A DNA stretch of 64,000 nucleotides from Talpa occidentalis (GCF_014898055.3 NW_026555331.1:99470684-99534683); one strand, 5' to 3'; shown: positions 26,185 through 38,799, counted from the first letter of the stretch. Notes: generated from the letters alone by a model not told the origin. A program made the numbers and translations.

Positions 26185-26453
26185 GGGCCTCCCCGGTGGT
26201 GCAGCAGTTGAGCGCTGGGTTGTGAACCTGCCCGCGGCCTCTGCGGCGCCGGTTCGATCCCCGGCTGCTCCCCGGCCACTGGAGGAGGGTCCCACATGAC
26301 GCGCAGACCTCTCCTGCCGCCCGCTGCTCCCCTCAGCAGTGTACTTCGGTCCTTCTGCCTGCTCTGCTCCCGTGCTTCTGACTGTACCCAGTGCATGTAT
26401 AAACAAACAAACAAACAAATAAATAAATAATACATGCCTCTTTAAAAAAAAAA
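26185..26453 (+). mobile_element. Young-type tRNA-derived SINE, copy 10
   Basis: A box near 26,197-26,207 and B box ggttcgatcc at 26,251-26,260 are clear. About 30 bases (the ctctggctctggtgaattctctc block) are deleted. It ends with AAAC repeats, AATAAA units and catgcctcttt. Duplication aaagaaagaaatcaa on both sides, the right one within an AAAG run. Confidence 0.93.
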
Positions 26454-26479
26454 AGAAAGAAAGAAAGAAAGAAATCAAG

Positions 26480-27084
26480 AAAATCAAACCAGGAGGAATA
26501 GCATTCAACTTAATAGAAAGTATTCTCAGAAAGGAAGCTCGAAGGACATCTTTTACAGGAAATTACCAAAACAATAATAGAGGAGAGTTTTCTCCAAGTT
26601 AAGCGAGAGAAGGGAAGACAGAGAGCAATGGAAGGGAAGAGGAGGGAGGGAGGGAGGAAATATTGATAGGAGGAAAATTTATTTGATTGATTGACATAGT
26701 AATAGTAAACAAGGTTTAAAAAAAAAATCCAAGGGAGGAGAATTTTGTCTTTTGAGAAATGAAAATGATGGAATATAATAATGAAGAATCCATTTGATCT
26801 TGATACTATAACTATTTTTCAAGTGACTTAGGCACTTGTGACATTCACTGATTAAAAAAATATATACATATATATAGAATCCTGGCTAACAGTTCCACCC
26901 TATGTTAAGCAGCAATCATGTAGTCAAAAAAATGTAAGCACTGTTTCAGCTTTTACAACCAGCCTAAGGATAAAGCACAGAAGACCACTTTGTGGTTAAA
27001 GGACCAAAATGTAAATATTGCAACTAATCTGCTTAGTTATAACAAGGGGGGAGATGGACGGGGAAGGGGGACCTAAACATGCAA
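26480..27084. other. Intergenic, nothing clear
   Basis: Purine-rich stretch with GGGA units (26,620-26,660) and a TATA-rich run (26,858-26,878). Confidence 0.5.
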
Positions 27085-28310
27085 TGGATTAAATAGGATA
27101 AAAATTTATTTCTCTCTCGTATAGTGGTCTGGAGGTAGGTGGTCTTGTCTCCAGGGTTGCTCTGCTCCACAGTGTTTCAAAGAACCAGGCACATTCCAAC
27201 TTTTGCACTGTCATTCTCTAAGAGATCCTCATCTATGTGGTTAAAGTTGACTTACTGCCAGTCCGTCTCTTTGCCCCTATGCAAATTTTATAGTTTTGCA
27301 GGCTATAAAATGCCTCTTTGCAAATGTTAAAGGATGTCTTCTTCAGACATGCATTTCACATCAAATGGAAGGTAACTTTGCAAGAAAAAGAGTACACAGA
27401 TAAATTAAAAAACAACACCCTATTATGAAGGAGGCAGCTCCATGGGACCATGGCTAAGGGAAAGTGTATTTTGTATCAAGAAAAAGGTATCTTTTCTGCT
27501 GGGTGGACAGAACACATGGTTTGGTGGATGGAGCAAAGAATACCAAAAAGTCCAGATTGGATTCCAACCTATAGAAAGGAGAAAGAAAATGTCTGCAACA
27601 GCAAGCTTTGTTTTCAAAAAGTTGACCCAGAAGCTGCATTTTTCTTTATCACACATATCCCTTAGCTGAAACTTAGTCATATATCCATAGTTGTGTAGAT
27701 AAGCTGAGAAATGTCTTAAACTAAGCACTTTGTACTCAACCCAGATAGATCAGTCTCACTGCAAAGAAACAGGAAAAAGATACTGGGGGAATGCTGGCAA
27801 TTTTCACCACACTCAACAATCTTGCAAATGTACGTGAGAAAAGGTAATGGACATAAGGTGCAATTGTGGGAAGGGAATTCTGTGGGGTCTCTTTTATAAG
27901 AATACTTAACCCATTCTTTTTTTTAAAGATTTATTTATTTATACAAGAATCGGGGTACAGGCCAGATTCACAGAAGGGTGAGAGGACTCACCAGAGACAG
28001 AGCAGGGAACAGAACAGGTAGACTGACAAAATACACTGCTGAGGGGAGCAGCGGATGAGATAGGAGAGGTCTGCCAGCTATGTGGGACCCTGGCCTAACG
28101 GCTGGGATTGAACCGGCACTGCAGAGGCTGTGGACAGCCTCACAGCGTGGCGCTCAACCACCTGCTCCACCAGGGGAGGCTCAACCCATTCTTAAGGTTC
28201 CACCTTCAGGACCTAAGCACCTCCCAACGACCTCATCTCCTGATACCATCACATTGAGCGTTAAGATTTCAGCATATGAATTTTGGGGAGACACACTCAG
28301 ACCATAATAA
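27085..28310. mobile_element. Old repeat fragments around SINE copy 11
   Basis: aaaatttatttctctctcgt with gtggtctggaggtaggtggt (27,100-27,300) and, right of the SINE, cttaaggttccaccttcagg, ctcatctcctgataccatca, ttcagcatatgaattttgg look like pieces of common mammalian repeats. Between them (27,430-27,730) several 60-100-residue frames overlap on both strands without any recognisable domain. Confidence 0.35.
27919..28182 (-). mobile_element. tRNA-derived T+ SINE, copy 11
   Basis: Reverse copy starting ttttttttaaagatttattt. The duplication aacccattctt occurs at 27,908-27,918 and 28,183-28,193. It interrupts an older interspersed repeat whose right part resumes at 28,183. Confidence 0.92.
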
Positions 28311-30172
28311 TGCCTGACGCATCTCTAACTTACTTCAAAAAATTGTTTGCCTTCATACACTTTGATAGCATATTTATATAATAATAATTCCAAGATGTCA
28401 ATTTTAAGGAAAGAATAAGATTATGACTTAGTATTATTTCCCCTTGATCAATAGTTAGTTATTATTGATAGTGTAGAAGCATGTGACTTTACTCACACAT
28501 ATAAATACTGTTTGTGGTATTGCTATAGATCTGTGACTGCCAAATTCTATTTTGTGTAAAGTCTATCAAAAAGGGAAAAAACAAAATTATATGCACTGCA
28601 CCATCAAGAATATTTCTGAAATTTGAGAACTTCTATTTTGACCAGAAGTTTGTAAAAAGTAAATCATTCGCTGACAATTTCCCATAGAATAGCTTCCATC
28701 TCCAAATAAGCTTTGTTTCTTCTCTACCACCTCTCTGCTTCTAGTGCCTGTTCTATAGGACACATTCATATCAACCTTCAACCTCTAACCCTGCAGCTTC
28801 GTGTCAAGATTTCGGGTGAGCTGACTTACTTGTATAGGTGTCACTCCTATGCTGAGATGGTTGTTACTTAAAAATATGCAGAAGTGTCTGTCAATTTCAT
28901 AAATATGTAACCCAATAAACACACACCAAATTTGTCTTTGAGTCTCCAACTTCCTTTTAGGTGGTTCCCCAAAAATGCCAACAGTAACCCCCAAAATAGC
29001 CAACAAAAAAGGGAAGTGTGAAAGAGGGAAGTCCGAATGGAAAGAGACAATTAACCAATTATAAATTTTTAGAAATGTATACAATTGCAATTTTTTGACA
29101 GTTGAAAGTCAGTAGTTATTTCAAGGATAATTTATCCCCAAAGACAGCTCTATAGTGGAAATTAAATGGAAATGAATTCAAAAAGAGTAAGAAACAATGT
29201 GAATTTCTGACTACTGAAGTAAATCTTGTGCATGCATTTTAAATGGATAATGAAGGTATCGAATCTATATGGTATTTAAATTATCTCCTTATATTTTTAA
29301 ATGTGCTGTATTACTTTCAATTTTTAAATGCCATAGTTAAAGTGTGCTGAAAATTACATCCTTTAACCTTTTAGATTTCTGATAGAAAATTTTAGATATT
29401 AACTTTAAAATGTTGATGGGGACATAGGAGTTTTCAAAATTATTTTAGGAGGTATATGAAGACAAAAACTGAAGACCAATTTCCTAGATTCTCTAAGTTT
29501 TTCACCTATACAAGATAATTCATCAGTAATCTGTCAACCTGCATGGCACTTTAGTTCCCCATAGAAATTCCGCAGAACCATGAGTTAACACTTTGTTTTT
29601 CATTAGTCGGATTTCAGTTTTACTAAGATAAAAATGATCCTTCCCTTAAAAAAAACTTTTGAATGCCTTTATTGTGCTAGTCAAGATTCCTGTACAAGTA
29701 CAAGATAGGGAATAGATTTTTACCTTGATACACTGCCATAATCTTTAACACGTCATAATTCCATTTTCCATCAAGTTTAACACTAAGCTTAAATAGTTGC
29801 CCTTAGCTAGTTTCTTAGCACCTACTTATTCTTTGACCACCTTAGCTGTTACTTGCATTAGACCTACTTTACTTATCTAAATGACTTTGTAATAGTACAA
29901 TAAATTGAATGGATTGCCTTGTACCTGTAATTGAATGGATTGCCTTCTTTCTTTGACCTTTAATGCACCCACTTGTTATATAAGTAATACACAAACTAGC
30001 TTCGATAATTTCAGCTGAATTAAGCAAATCATCAACCTAAAACAAAGGGAATTGAAACACTAAGATTAAATGACAGTATTATTGACAACTAGATAGTCAT
30101 AAGAGTACCAAATTAATAGTGTATTTATGAAGTAGTCAGAAACTTAAAAGACCAAAATTATTACCTTTTCCT
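28311..30172. other. Intergenic, nothing recognised
   Basis: AT-rich. A 17-base unit (attgaatggattgcctt) occurs twice at about 29,904-29,945. Confidence 0.5.
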
Positions 30173-30352
30173 CCCACATGGCGTAGCAGACCTCTCCTGT
30201 CCCACCTGCTGATCCCCTCAGCAGTATATTTCAGTAGATCTGCCTGTTATGCTCCCCACTCTGTCTCTGGTGAATCTTCTCACCCCCCATCTCTACACCC
30301 TGCACCCCAGTTCTTGTATGCATAAATAAGTAAAAAATAAATCTTAAAAAAA
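30173..30352 (+). mobile_element. tRNA-derived SINE, copy 12, 5'-truncated
   Basis: Begins within the body at cccacatggcg, so the tRNA-like head and both promoter boxes are missing. The 3' end is intact (gcataaataag ... aataaatctt plus A-run). Confidence 0.88.
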
Positions 30353-30530
30353 ATTCTAGTAGAGTGTTTGTGATTGCTTGTCCTGAGGTTTTGATTTCTT
30401 AATCTTGAGGCACTTACTGTCTTGTGTTTAAGTTTGTTTATATATGCCACCAAGGACTTAGAACCACCCATGTCAAATGACTTCCTTGTTTAATTAATTT
30501 AATACAAGACATTTGAATTGAATTTTTGTT

Positions 30531-31183
30531 TGTTAGTAAAAGGAACAACAGGCCCAAAATGAATTCTTTTATGATGAGCCTCAGCCAGATCTAGTACCAA
30601 CCCAATTACAGTTTCAGCCTCTCCCAAAAATGGAAGTTTAAACCAATCAATCTAGAGACTCCTGGTCATTACTCATAAATTAATTAATTACTTAATTAAT
30701 TTTTAAAGATTTATTTTATTTATTTATGCATACAAGAGCTGGGGTGTAGGCCAGAGGTGCGGGGTGGTAGGGGGCAGCTGTGAGAGGATTCCCCAGAGAC
30801 AGAGCAGGGAACAGAACAGGCAGACTGACTGAAATACACTGCTGAGGGGATCAGCAGGAATGACAGGAGAGGTCTGCTGTGCCATGTGGGTTAGCTCCCT
30901 GGCTGGAGATTGAACTTGTTGCTTCAGTGGTTGCCAGTAGCTTCACAATGCTGAGACTTAACCCCTTGCACCACTAGGAAGGCCCAAAATTAAAATTATA
31001 ATAAGACACCACTCCGCTAAAGGAAAGTGAGTTTACCTGAAATGTTTCTTTTCTCTTGTTAACAATCTTGTTCCACTCTGCTGACTAAAAGTGCCTTTGA
31101 TTTTGTATAAATTGCTTAGAGACTTTCTTACCTGTTATAACTAATTACAGCTCTAAATTTATTTTAATGAATTTTTTTTAACA
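30531..31183 (+). mobile_element. Solo LTR, family A, copy 1 (split by a SINE)
   Basis: Starts TGTTAG and ends TTTTTAACA. Left and right parts match a second copy at 37,403-37,785 (shared landmarks: cagtttca, tcccaaaaatgg, tttacctgaaat, tgatt...ttgtataaa). Without the SINE it is about 368 bases. No internal retroviral region is visible next to it. No clean target duplication. Probably an ERV1-type LTR; family not named. Confidence 0.6.
30701..30985 (-). mobile_element. tRNA-derived T+ SINE, copy 13
   Basis: Older-type reverse copy (ttttaaagattt ... ggaaggccc) inserted inside the family-A LTR, so younger than it. It lies beside a TTAAT-rich run on the left. Carries small insertions (ggtagggggcagctg). 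Confidence 0.9.
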
Positions 31184-33394
31184 AGTTCAAATAATGTGTT
31201 TCCTAATCTGATTTGCCAGTTTCTGGCTAAATATAAGCCTATCACTGAAAATGTACAACAGTGTGTGGATTATGACATGCTGTGTCCTCAATCCCACTCC
31301 ATATACTACCCCTGATGGTGGTTAACTGAATAGCAGAAGCTCCATGAAGGAGGAATAAGGGGGAAGTCTTTTTCTTGGAAATGCTAAGAGCTGCTGAGTG
31401 GACAAGGCAAATGGCCAAGTTATGACAGCATCAAGGAGGGAGCATGGGACGTGCTGGGCTCCATATACAGCTGTCTGTGAGGTAGGAGATTAGGACTGGA
31501 TATGAGGATCTGCAGGCCAAAATGAAAGGATGCGTTCACAAAGCAAAAAGTTTAATGCCTAAACTCTACAAACATTTTGATTGATTTCTTTTATGTGACT
31601 ATGTAAGATACAATATTGATAACCCACGGAAAAGCACTTAAAAAGCCAAGATTCAAATGTAGATGTAATTGTTATAAACTATACCTCTGTGAAGGGGGAG
31701 GTTGATGCCACTTCCCCCTATACCTTTACATTCAGCCACCTTGGATTACAAGTCCCAGCATAACCATGAACCAGACTTCCTGATCAGGGGAGCTATGGGG
31801 CCCGAGGGGTGGGGTTAAGCAGCCATGGTTGGCTCATAACTGAACACAGGCAGCCTCTGGTGTCTCTTCTTCTCCAGCACTCTCTCACTTCTGCACCTTC
31901 TCTCCTGGCGGCCCTGCCTTCATAGTCCATGTCCGGGAAATGGCCCTGCTCCTGTCGCCCTTGTCCTGTCACACTCAAGAGTCCTTGCTGCTCAGGGGGC
32001 AGTGGGGCTGTGGTGCCCCAACTGGACAGTCAGTAGCCTGACTTATACTCTGGTACTGCTGGGGTAGGAGAGGACTTAGAGGAAATATGTGGAGTAGAGA
32101 CTTGAAAGAGATATTTGAAGGAGACAAGTGTGTGAGAGACATGAGGGGAGGCTGACAATGGCAACTGTTATTTTGATTTGTACTTTGATTTTGCTTCTTT
32201 TTGTCCCAGATCTGCCTTACCCCTTTCTTATCATTCCCTACTAGGAGCTGCCTTAAACTTGTGGGCCTTTAACTACCTTAAACTTACGCTTTTGGGCCTT
32301 AGAAGCCCTATTTTTTTTTTCAAAGATTTATTTATGTATGCATACAAGAGCTGATGTGTAGGCCAGAGGTGCAGGGATGGTGGGGTGCCAGAGGATTCAT
32401 CAGAGACAGACTGGGCAGCAGAACAGGTAGATCTAGCAAGGTACACTGCTGAGGGGAATAGCAGGAGAGGCAGGAGAGGTCTGTTGTGCCATGTGGGTCA
32501 CCTCCCTGGCCAGGGATTGAACTCACTCTGCAGTGGCTGCAGGTAGCTTCATAGTGCTGTAACTTAACCCCTTACGCTACCAGGGAGGGAGATGCCCTAT
32601 TTTTGACCCAACCCTGTTTGGCAGGGCATTTGCCTGTGAGGGGATGGGTAATTTGGGGCTTTTATTGGGAAAGTATTGTTAGGAATATCCTTTTTTCTCT
32701 TCTCTCTTTATGCATAATAATTCTATAAAGATCTTTCACTTTCACACTAGAGTATGCTTTCTTTGTGTTTGTGTGCATGAATGGCCCTAGTCTGGAGTCC
32801 CTAGGTGCCCCTTGATTGCATGCTATCATTATCATCAGTTTTAAATGAACCGTTTGTAGCCACTCTTTGGTTATTGCAACTGTCCCAAGTAGGTTAACTC
32901 ACTCATGTCTTCAGAATATAGTTAAACATTAATTATTACAAAGTTAAATGTAAATACCCCAGTGACCGGAAGGTAGTATGAATTTATGTTGGCTTTTAAC
33001 AGTGACTTATAAATTTGAGAGCCTTGTGGGGATATACATTTTTAACTATGAGGAATTCCATATTACCAACACTATCTTAGTTTGATTGTCAATGATATAT
33101 CAGGAAAATCTTATTAATATTTATCCTAGCAATTTTGAGAATAAATCTGTGATCCTCTTAACATCTTTTGCTTCTTTATTACTCTTACTGCCATGGTTAA
33201 ACTGAATTTCTTTAACAGTTTTTCATAGTAGGAATAGCTAAGTAAAGCTCAAAGTATGGTGGCCAATCTTTTATTTGGAGACTATGAGTGTTTGTATTAT
33301 ATGTACATTTCTTAAGTGATAAGAGCAATGGGATTTGGTGTTAAAATATTTGGTGTTTGTCCTCCATTTCCTGAAATAGCTCTGGAGTGAGTGA
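31184..33394. other. Intergenic, unassigned apart from one SINE
   Basis: Between two LTR-bearing regions. The part at 31,680-32,310 and 32,594-32,830 is GC-richer and may be further old LTR material. No coding remnant was recognised. Confidence 0.4.
32316..32593 (-). mobile_element. tRNA-derived T+ SINE, copy 14
   Basis: Reverse older-type copy. The duplication gccctattttt flanks it (32,305-32,315 and about 32,594-32,604). Confidence 0.92.
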
Positions 33395-35060
33395 GGTTAA
33401 ATGATCTCTTTTGTTAATCATAACAGGTTCCTGTCAGTCATATCTGAATATATGTTAATGAAGTGAATTTTGAAACTTCCCTAAGGATGGGAGTTGTTTC
33501 CCAGAAGAATCAACCTTGTGGCTAGAGGATTGAAACTTTCTGTCCTGCCCGCCATCCTTTGGGAGGAGGACTGGAAGTCAACTTAATCATCAAAAGCCAA
33601 GATTTAATTAATGGGGCCTACATAATGAAGCTGCCATTTAAAAAACTGCAAAAAGATGGGGATCAGAGGGCATCTGGGTTGTTGAACACATGAAGGTGGC
33701 GAGAGGGTGGAGCCCCTGGAAAGGACATGGGAATGCTTCCTCTTACAGAGAGAATCCTAGCTGGACAGATGTTAAATGGTGCAGAGAAAATCAGGATTTT
33801 GCCCATAGGTGCAGGGGGTGAAAGCATTCACCAGAGACAGTAGAGAACAGAAAAGGCAGATTTACTGAGTACCCTGCAAAAGAGGGGGGCAAGACTGGAA
33901 ATATGGTCTGCACTTGAAGGGGGGCTCAAGGCTCTTTATACTCTCTCCTGGCTGTGCATCACTTTGCTCCAGTGATTTGCTGGCATGTCTGGTCTTGGGC
34001 ATTGACCTTTCACACAGAAAGGGTCCTGACTGCTTCCACATTCCTAGAGTTCTGCGATCCTGGTCTAGGTAATTGGTCTTAGGCCTGGTTACTATGGCAA
34101 CCTCATGTATTCCCCTCATCTATTCAAGCCTCCCAAACTTGACTGGTGGGCAAGGAGTGGGGGCTTAGTTTTTAAGGTTAGTAATAATACCTGGACATTG
34201 AAGAGATAAAGATTTTATTCAAAAAACTATTGCAACAAGGGTAAAGAAATTCCAATATAGAATTGAACTCAATTCTACATACAACCAGAACAAATAGAGA
34301 TTTATAGTAAAGGGGAAAGTTGAGGGAGAGGGGCATTGACGGCTAGAAAATTACCAAAAAAGACAGTAAGTCTGGGGGACTCTGATGGAACAGACCTACT
34401 AGGATTCTGACTGAAGGCAGGTCAGGTTCATCAAATACCACCTAGAGGAGGCCTGTGGGATGAAGAATTTGATCAGATATGGAGGGTTGGGAATTCTTGA
34501 TAAACTGACATAAAATTTTTGCTGAAACTGGATTCCACAAGGTAGTACATGGATGGGCCTTATTGGAGAGAAGGATCAGGGCAGCTAAAGTTTGGTCAAG
34601 CAAAAAAACTTGCCAATCCTGTCTCTCCCACTTGGATGTTCATTTATATCCTTTCAAATAACTTTGTAACAAGTAGACAATAGCATGTACAGTGTTTCCC
34701 TGAGTTCTGTGAGCCATTCTAGGAATCTTAGGAGGAAGTCGTGAAAACCTTCAATTTATGGCCAGTGAGAAGATCAGGAGCCGTGATTTCACATGTGGAC
34801 TTGGATTGTACCTCTGAAGGTAGGGTATTGTAGTCTTGTGGGAATTAACCCTTACCTGTGGGATCTTACACTAACTTCAATTAGCTAGTGTCAGAATCGA
34901 GTTAAATTATAGAACACCCAGGGGTCTGGAGAATTAGAGAATTCCTTGGTTCCGGACAAAAAAAATTACCATATATTTGGTGGCCAGAAGTGTCAGAAGA
35001 GAAGTATTCTGTGAGTAGAGTCTTACTTAAGATAGTGGAGAGACACAAGAGTAATTTTTT
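33395..35060 (+). mobile_element. Old LTR-like element split by a nested insertion
   Basis: Two outer parts (33,395-33,773 and 34,635-35,060) read as successive pieces of one common old mammalian repeat, with landmarks such as acataatgaagctgcc, gggttgttgaacacatga, gtttccctgagttctgtg and agtgtcagaat. Between them lies unrelated DNA, with gatgtt at both junctions (33,768-33,773 and 34,635-34,640). I recognise the repeat type but cannot name the family. Confidence 0.5.
33774..34634 (-). mobile_element. Inserted LTR-like block within an older repeat
   Basis: Lies between the two halves of the older repeat. The stretch gattttattcaaaa near 34,211 looks like a reversed AATAAA signal. A SINE-like stretch (33,808-33,880) sits at its left end. 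It may be composite. No coding remnant was recognised. Confidence 0.35.
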
Positions 35061-36257
35061 TTTACCCTACGGAGCAGTTGAGTTCAGGAAGTTAGGATTT
35101 TCTTAATTGTAATGATATAAAAACCCAACTGAAACTAGCTTACTTATTTTATTATTAATTAATACAACCAATGTTTTGGAAGTAACACTGGTTTACAACA
35201 CTGTGTATGATTTAGAAGTATAGGTTCACATCTCTTGAGACGTTTGTTACTGATGTCATTTTTGGAATTGATGGGTTTTGAGAGTGGGAAATGTTTCACC
35301 AGAGCTCCCCTTTCAGTGGCACGCTGCAAGTTTCCCCATGAGACAGAGATACCAGTTATATTTTAAAAGAGCAGGTTTATTAGAGAAAGGGAGAGAAGAG
35401 TAAAGGACACTTGCAGAGACACAAGCGGGTGGAAAGAGCTGCCCCGAGGGGCAGGTTTGCTGAGAAAGGCCTTAGGAGAGCTGCCTCTGCTGAGGAAGGT
35501 CAGTGCAGAGAAGCCCCGGCATGGTACAGGTCACCGGCAGGCAGAAGGGCTGCTGCCCTGCAGAGGGAGAGAGCTGGTGAAAAGAAGTACCTGCATAGTC
35601 ACAAGTAGGCAGGATTGCTGCCCCTTTGTGGGAGCAACGTTAGGTTTTATCATCTTCTTTCGGTAAAGAGGGGCTCATCTTTGTGGGTGGATGGTTTGTT
35701 CCTTAATCTCCATATCTTCACCTTCAGGTCTGTGCTCCTGAAACTCACTACAGCACTCTGATAGTTTCTATAATGGATTAATGGCTATGTTAATCCCTCC
35801 TACCTCCACCTCCAGCTCTTGGCATTGTGTGAGCCAGCTTTCTGATCTTGTGGCGCCTCCTTTCCAGTTTTTCTGTTCTTATCCTCCATCATTTCCATAC
35901 CAGACCCACCACCAAGGCACTATAATCCTCCATGAGAGTCCACTGTTCCCCCACTTTGCTCTCTACCCTTCCCCTACTCCCAGGAACCCTCAATTTTACA
36001 TGAAGTAGCCTACTTAAAATAGAAATTTATTGACAAATAATTCAGAATGAGAAGGGTATGTTTGTAATCCAGGTTCAAACAATATTAAGTTTCCTTCTCT
36101 TGGTTCTATTTCTCTTTTTAAGTTGGCATTTTCTTTTCCATGTTGCAGAGATAATGGCTAGTAATAGTCCCACAGTTATGCCTTTCCACATTTCAACTCC
36201 ATGCTAAAGATGAACTTGTTCTATTAATTTTGCATAGAGTGGGTTGTATTCTAGTTG
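35061..36257. other. Unassigned, possibly LTR-derived
   Basis: 35,335-35,760 includes gagcaggtttattagagaaa, reminiscent of a reversed LTR polyadenylation region, and a repeated gctgcc/aagtag pattern. No second copy in the window to prove it. Confidence 0.3.
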
Positions 36258-36945
36258 TTATCAGGCAAGATGAGGAAACCCTGAGACCCCCAAACATCCC
36301 TTCTCTAAATGGATTCTGCCATCCACCACATCAAGATAAAACATACTCTATGTGTAAGACCTTAATAGAAAGTAACTTTAATACAATTAGTGTGCAATAA
36401 ATAGAAGAGAAAGAGGGGCCTCCCTGGTGGTGCAGACGGTTGAGCACAGTGCTATGAAGCTATCCACAGTCTCTGCAGCTCAGGTTCAATCCTGACCGGC
36501 CGGGGAGAAACCCATATGGCGCGGCAGACCTCTCTTGTCTCACCCGCTGCTCCCCTCAGCAGTGTATTTCATCAGTTTGCCTGTTCTGTTCCCCGTTCTG
36601 TCTCTGGTGAATCCTTTCATCCTCCCGTGCATCTGGCCTGTACCCTGGTTCTTATATAAATAAATAAATATTAAAAAAGAAGAAGAAGAAGAAGAAGAGA
36701 AAGAATATAGTTAAAAGTTTCAAATTAAACACCCAAAGTTACCCATCCCCTAATGAGTAAATGCCCAGCCAAATAGACTTGGCCCACAACAGGGCCACTG
36801 AGGCCCAAAAGCTTTCCACAAGTCTAAGGCACCTTCTCACGGAGAGCCATAGGAAAGGGGCAGAAGGGGCCAGGCAAATCTGTGAGGAAAAGAACAAAAT
36901 CAAAGTCAAGAGAAAGGCTGCCATTGTCAGCTTCCCCATGGGTCT
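36258..36945 (-). mobile_element. LTR-like repeat, family C, copy 1 (split by a SINE)
   Basis: Homologous along its length to 54,810-55,131: shared blocks include ttctgccatccacc, ctttaatacaattagtgtg, agaatatag, cacaagtctaa and aaaatca. Read on the reverse strand it shows the layout of an LTR with an ATTAAA signal (seen as tttaat). Copy 15 of the SINE interrupts it. Ends are uncertain and no duplication was found. Confidence 0.6.
36415..36680 (+). mobile_element. tRNA-derived T+ SINE, copy 15
   Basis: Starts ggggcctccctggtggtgc. The tail runs into GAA repeats (36,678-36,699). The duplication gaagagaaaga flanks it (36,404-36,414 and 36,694-36,704). It splits the family-C LTR. Confidence 0.92.
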
Positions 36946-37402
36946 CTCACCCACATCTCCATCTCTTTCAAGTGTCTCCTTCCTTGTCCCCCAAGTCCCT
37001 GGTATAAGTCAAAAGCCAAGAAGCAAATACGCTTCTTCACATGTCTCTGCTCCATGTGCCCCATCCAGGTCTTCTTCTAACCTAGTGCTTCTTCTTTCCT
37101 CTCTCTATGCTTCTTCTCTATTTCCCTCAGTTCTTTTTCCCAGTCCTTTTTAGCTTCCTCTCACTGCCCAGCTCCATCCTTCCTTGGGTGGGACAGGGAA
37201 CCTGGAACCTCCCCTTTCTGTGGATATCACATGGTTACACAGCTACAAAGCATGACTAAGGAAATTGCCCAAGGCCCAAAATGTTAGTAGGGAGGGACCA
37301 GAAAGTGTGGAAATGACTATAAATTTAGGAGTATGCATACAGTAATTTAACCTATGCTATTTTAAGGGAATAACTGGACAAGGGTGGGATGCTTGATACC
37401 AA

Positions 37403-37785
37403 TGTTTGAAAATATGAAAATCAGGCTCAAAATGGAGTCCTTCTTGTAGACCCCACCCCCCGACTACCTATTGCAGTTTCAACTACTCCCAAAAATGGAA
37501 TCCTAAACCATTCAATCTGGAGTTACCTAATCAGCACCAGTGAGGTAATCTGTATGATGAAACCCCCCCAAGCCTGCCCCCCAAGCCTGCCCCCCAAGGG
37601 AAGGTGGCTTTACCTGAAATTATCTTTTCTTTTACTGATCACCTTGTTGCACCTTCTTTCTGCCTTATAAATACCCTCCATTTTATGTAATCTTTGGAGT
37701 TACCTGTATGGGATGCTGCCTGATTCATGAATCATTTGATAAAGTCAATTAGATCTTTGTCTTGGAACTTGTAAAATTTTTAACA
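37403..37785 (+). mobile_element. Solo LTR, family A, copy 2
   Basis: 383 bases from TGTTTG to TTTTTAACA, flanked by the 4-base duplication ccaa (37,399-37,402 and 37,786-37,789). It carries a TATA-like ttataaatac near 37,665 and a polyadenylation-like tgataaag near 37,738. A C-rich unit (ccaagcctgcccc) is tandemly repeated at about 37,568-37,598. It matches the split copy at 30,531-31,183. No internal viral region is adjacent. Confidence 0.7.
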
Positions 37786-38074
37786 CCAATTACAGGTCCT
37801 ACTCTGCTGGGGAGAATAGTCAAAACAAAATCAATTGGACCATTATTTAGTTAGGCTGCAGGGTAAGCCTGACTAAAATTCAGCAGAACCTCAAAGGTCT
37901 TGAAGCTTTCTGAGAAATTTTAATACTATACCCTAAATTTTCCAAAATTCCCATAGCTAGCTGTCCAAAGAAGTTTTGAGATCTTCGGAGTTCCATAGAG
38001 GCTCTAGGGAATCCCAGTAGATTTAATGTGTCCTGAGGACACTTGAATTCCCTGGATGCTGGGCAAACTTTGTA

Positions 38075-38245
38075 ATGTACTTAGAAATGTACTCCCGGGA
38101 ACTTGTTAGAAATGTAAATTCTTAGGCTCTTACTCTAGAACTTCTGAAGCAGAAACTCTGGGGATAGAGCCCAGAATCTGTGTAACAAACCCTCCAGTGA
38201 TTCTGGTACAACTAAAGTTTGAGAACTATTGATCCAAGCATACTG
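38075..38245. mobile_element. hAT-Charlie relic (MER5-like)
   Basis: Clear order: gggaacttgttagaaatgta, aattcttaggctcttactct, gaagcagaaactctggggat, agcccagaatctgtgtaaca, ccctccagtgattctgg, aagtttgagaactattg. Confidence 0.75.
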
Positions 38246-38799
38246 GAAATGAAGTTCACCAACCAGACTCTTAAGACACCCTTAAGAGTAGGTATTCTGA
38301 TTCCAAATTACTCCCAAAGGATACTTGAATAACTCCTAACCAAATTCTTAAAGAATTATCATGGCTTTACTGTGGATTATACTGTTGACTAGTTATTTAT
38401 TCTGTTAATAAATGAACTATATAATTATATGAAAACAAAATGTTATGGTAGACTTTTTTCTTCATCCAGTCTATATAGCTGTTGTTATTATCCAAATTAA
38501 TAGTGGTAATACTTTCTGATTTATATAATGCAATATAAAATTGCCATAATTGTATTTCATGAAAAACATAGCTTGTACGGTAATGCTAAAGTGATCAATA
38601 TAATGTGACACCCTGTTTTGCAGAAATATAGGAATGCATCCAAAAGTTTATTCTTGGAAAGTTTTGATCATAGTTTTTTAAAAAATGCAATTGTGTATAT
38701 GTTATTAGTAATAAATAGCTTGAAAGTCAATCACACTCTTTGTTCTGATAGAGAAGTGAAAGAAAAAAGTATTAAGATGAAGGTGAGAAAATAATGAGA

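Noticed and set aside
27442..27728. Four overlapping 60-100-residue frames on both strands
   Set aside because: None has a recognisable motif; flanked by old repeats. Left as unassigned DNA.
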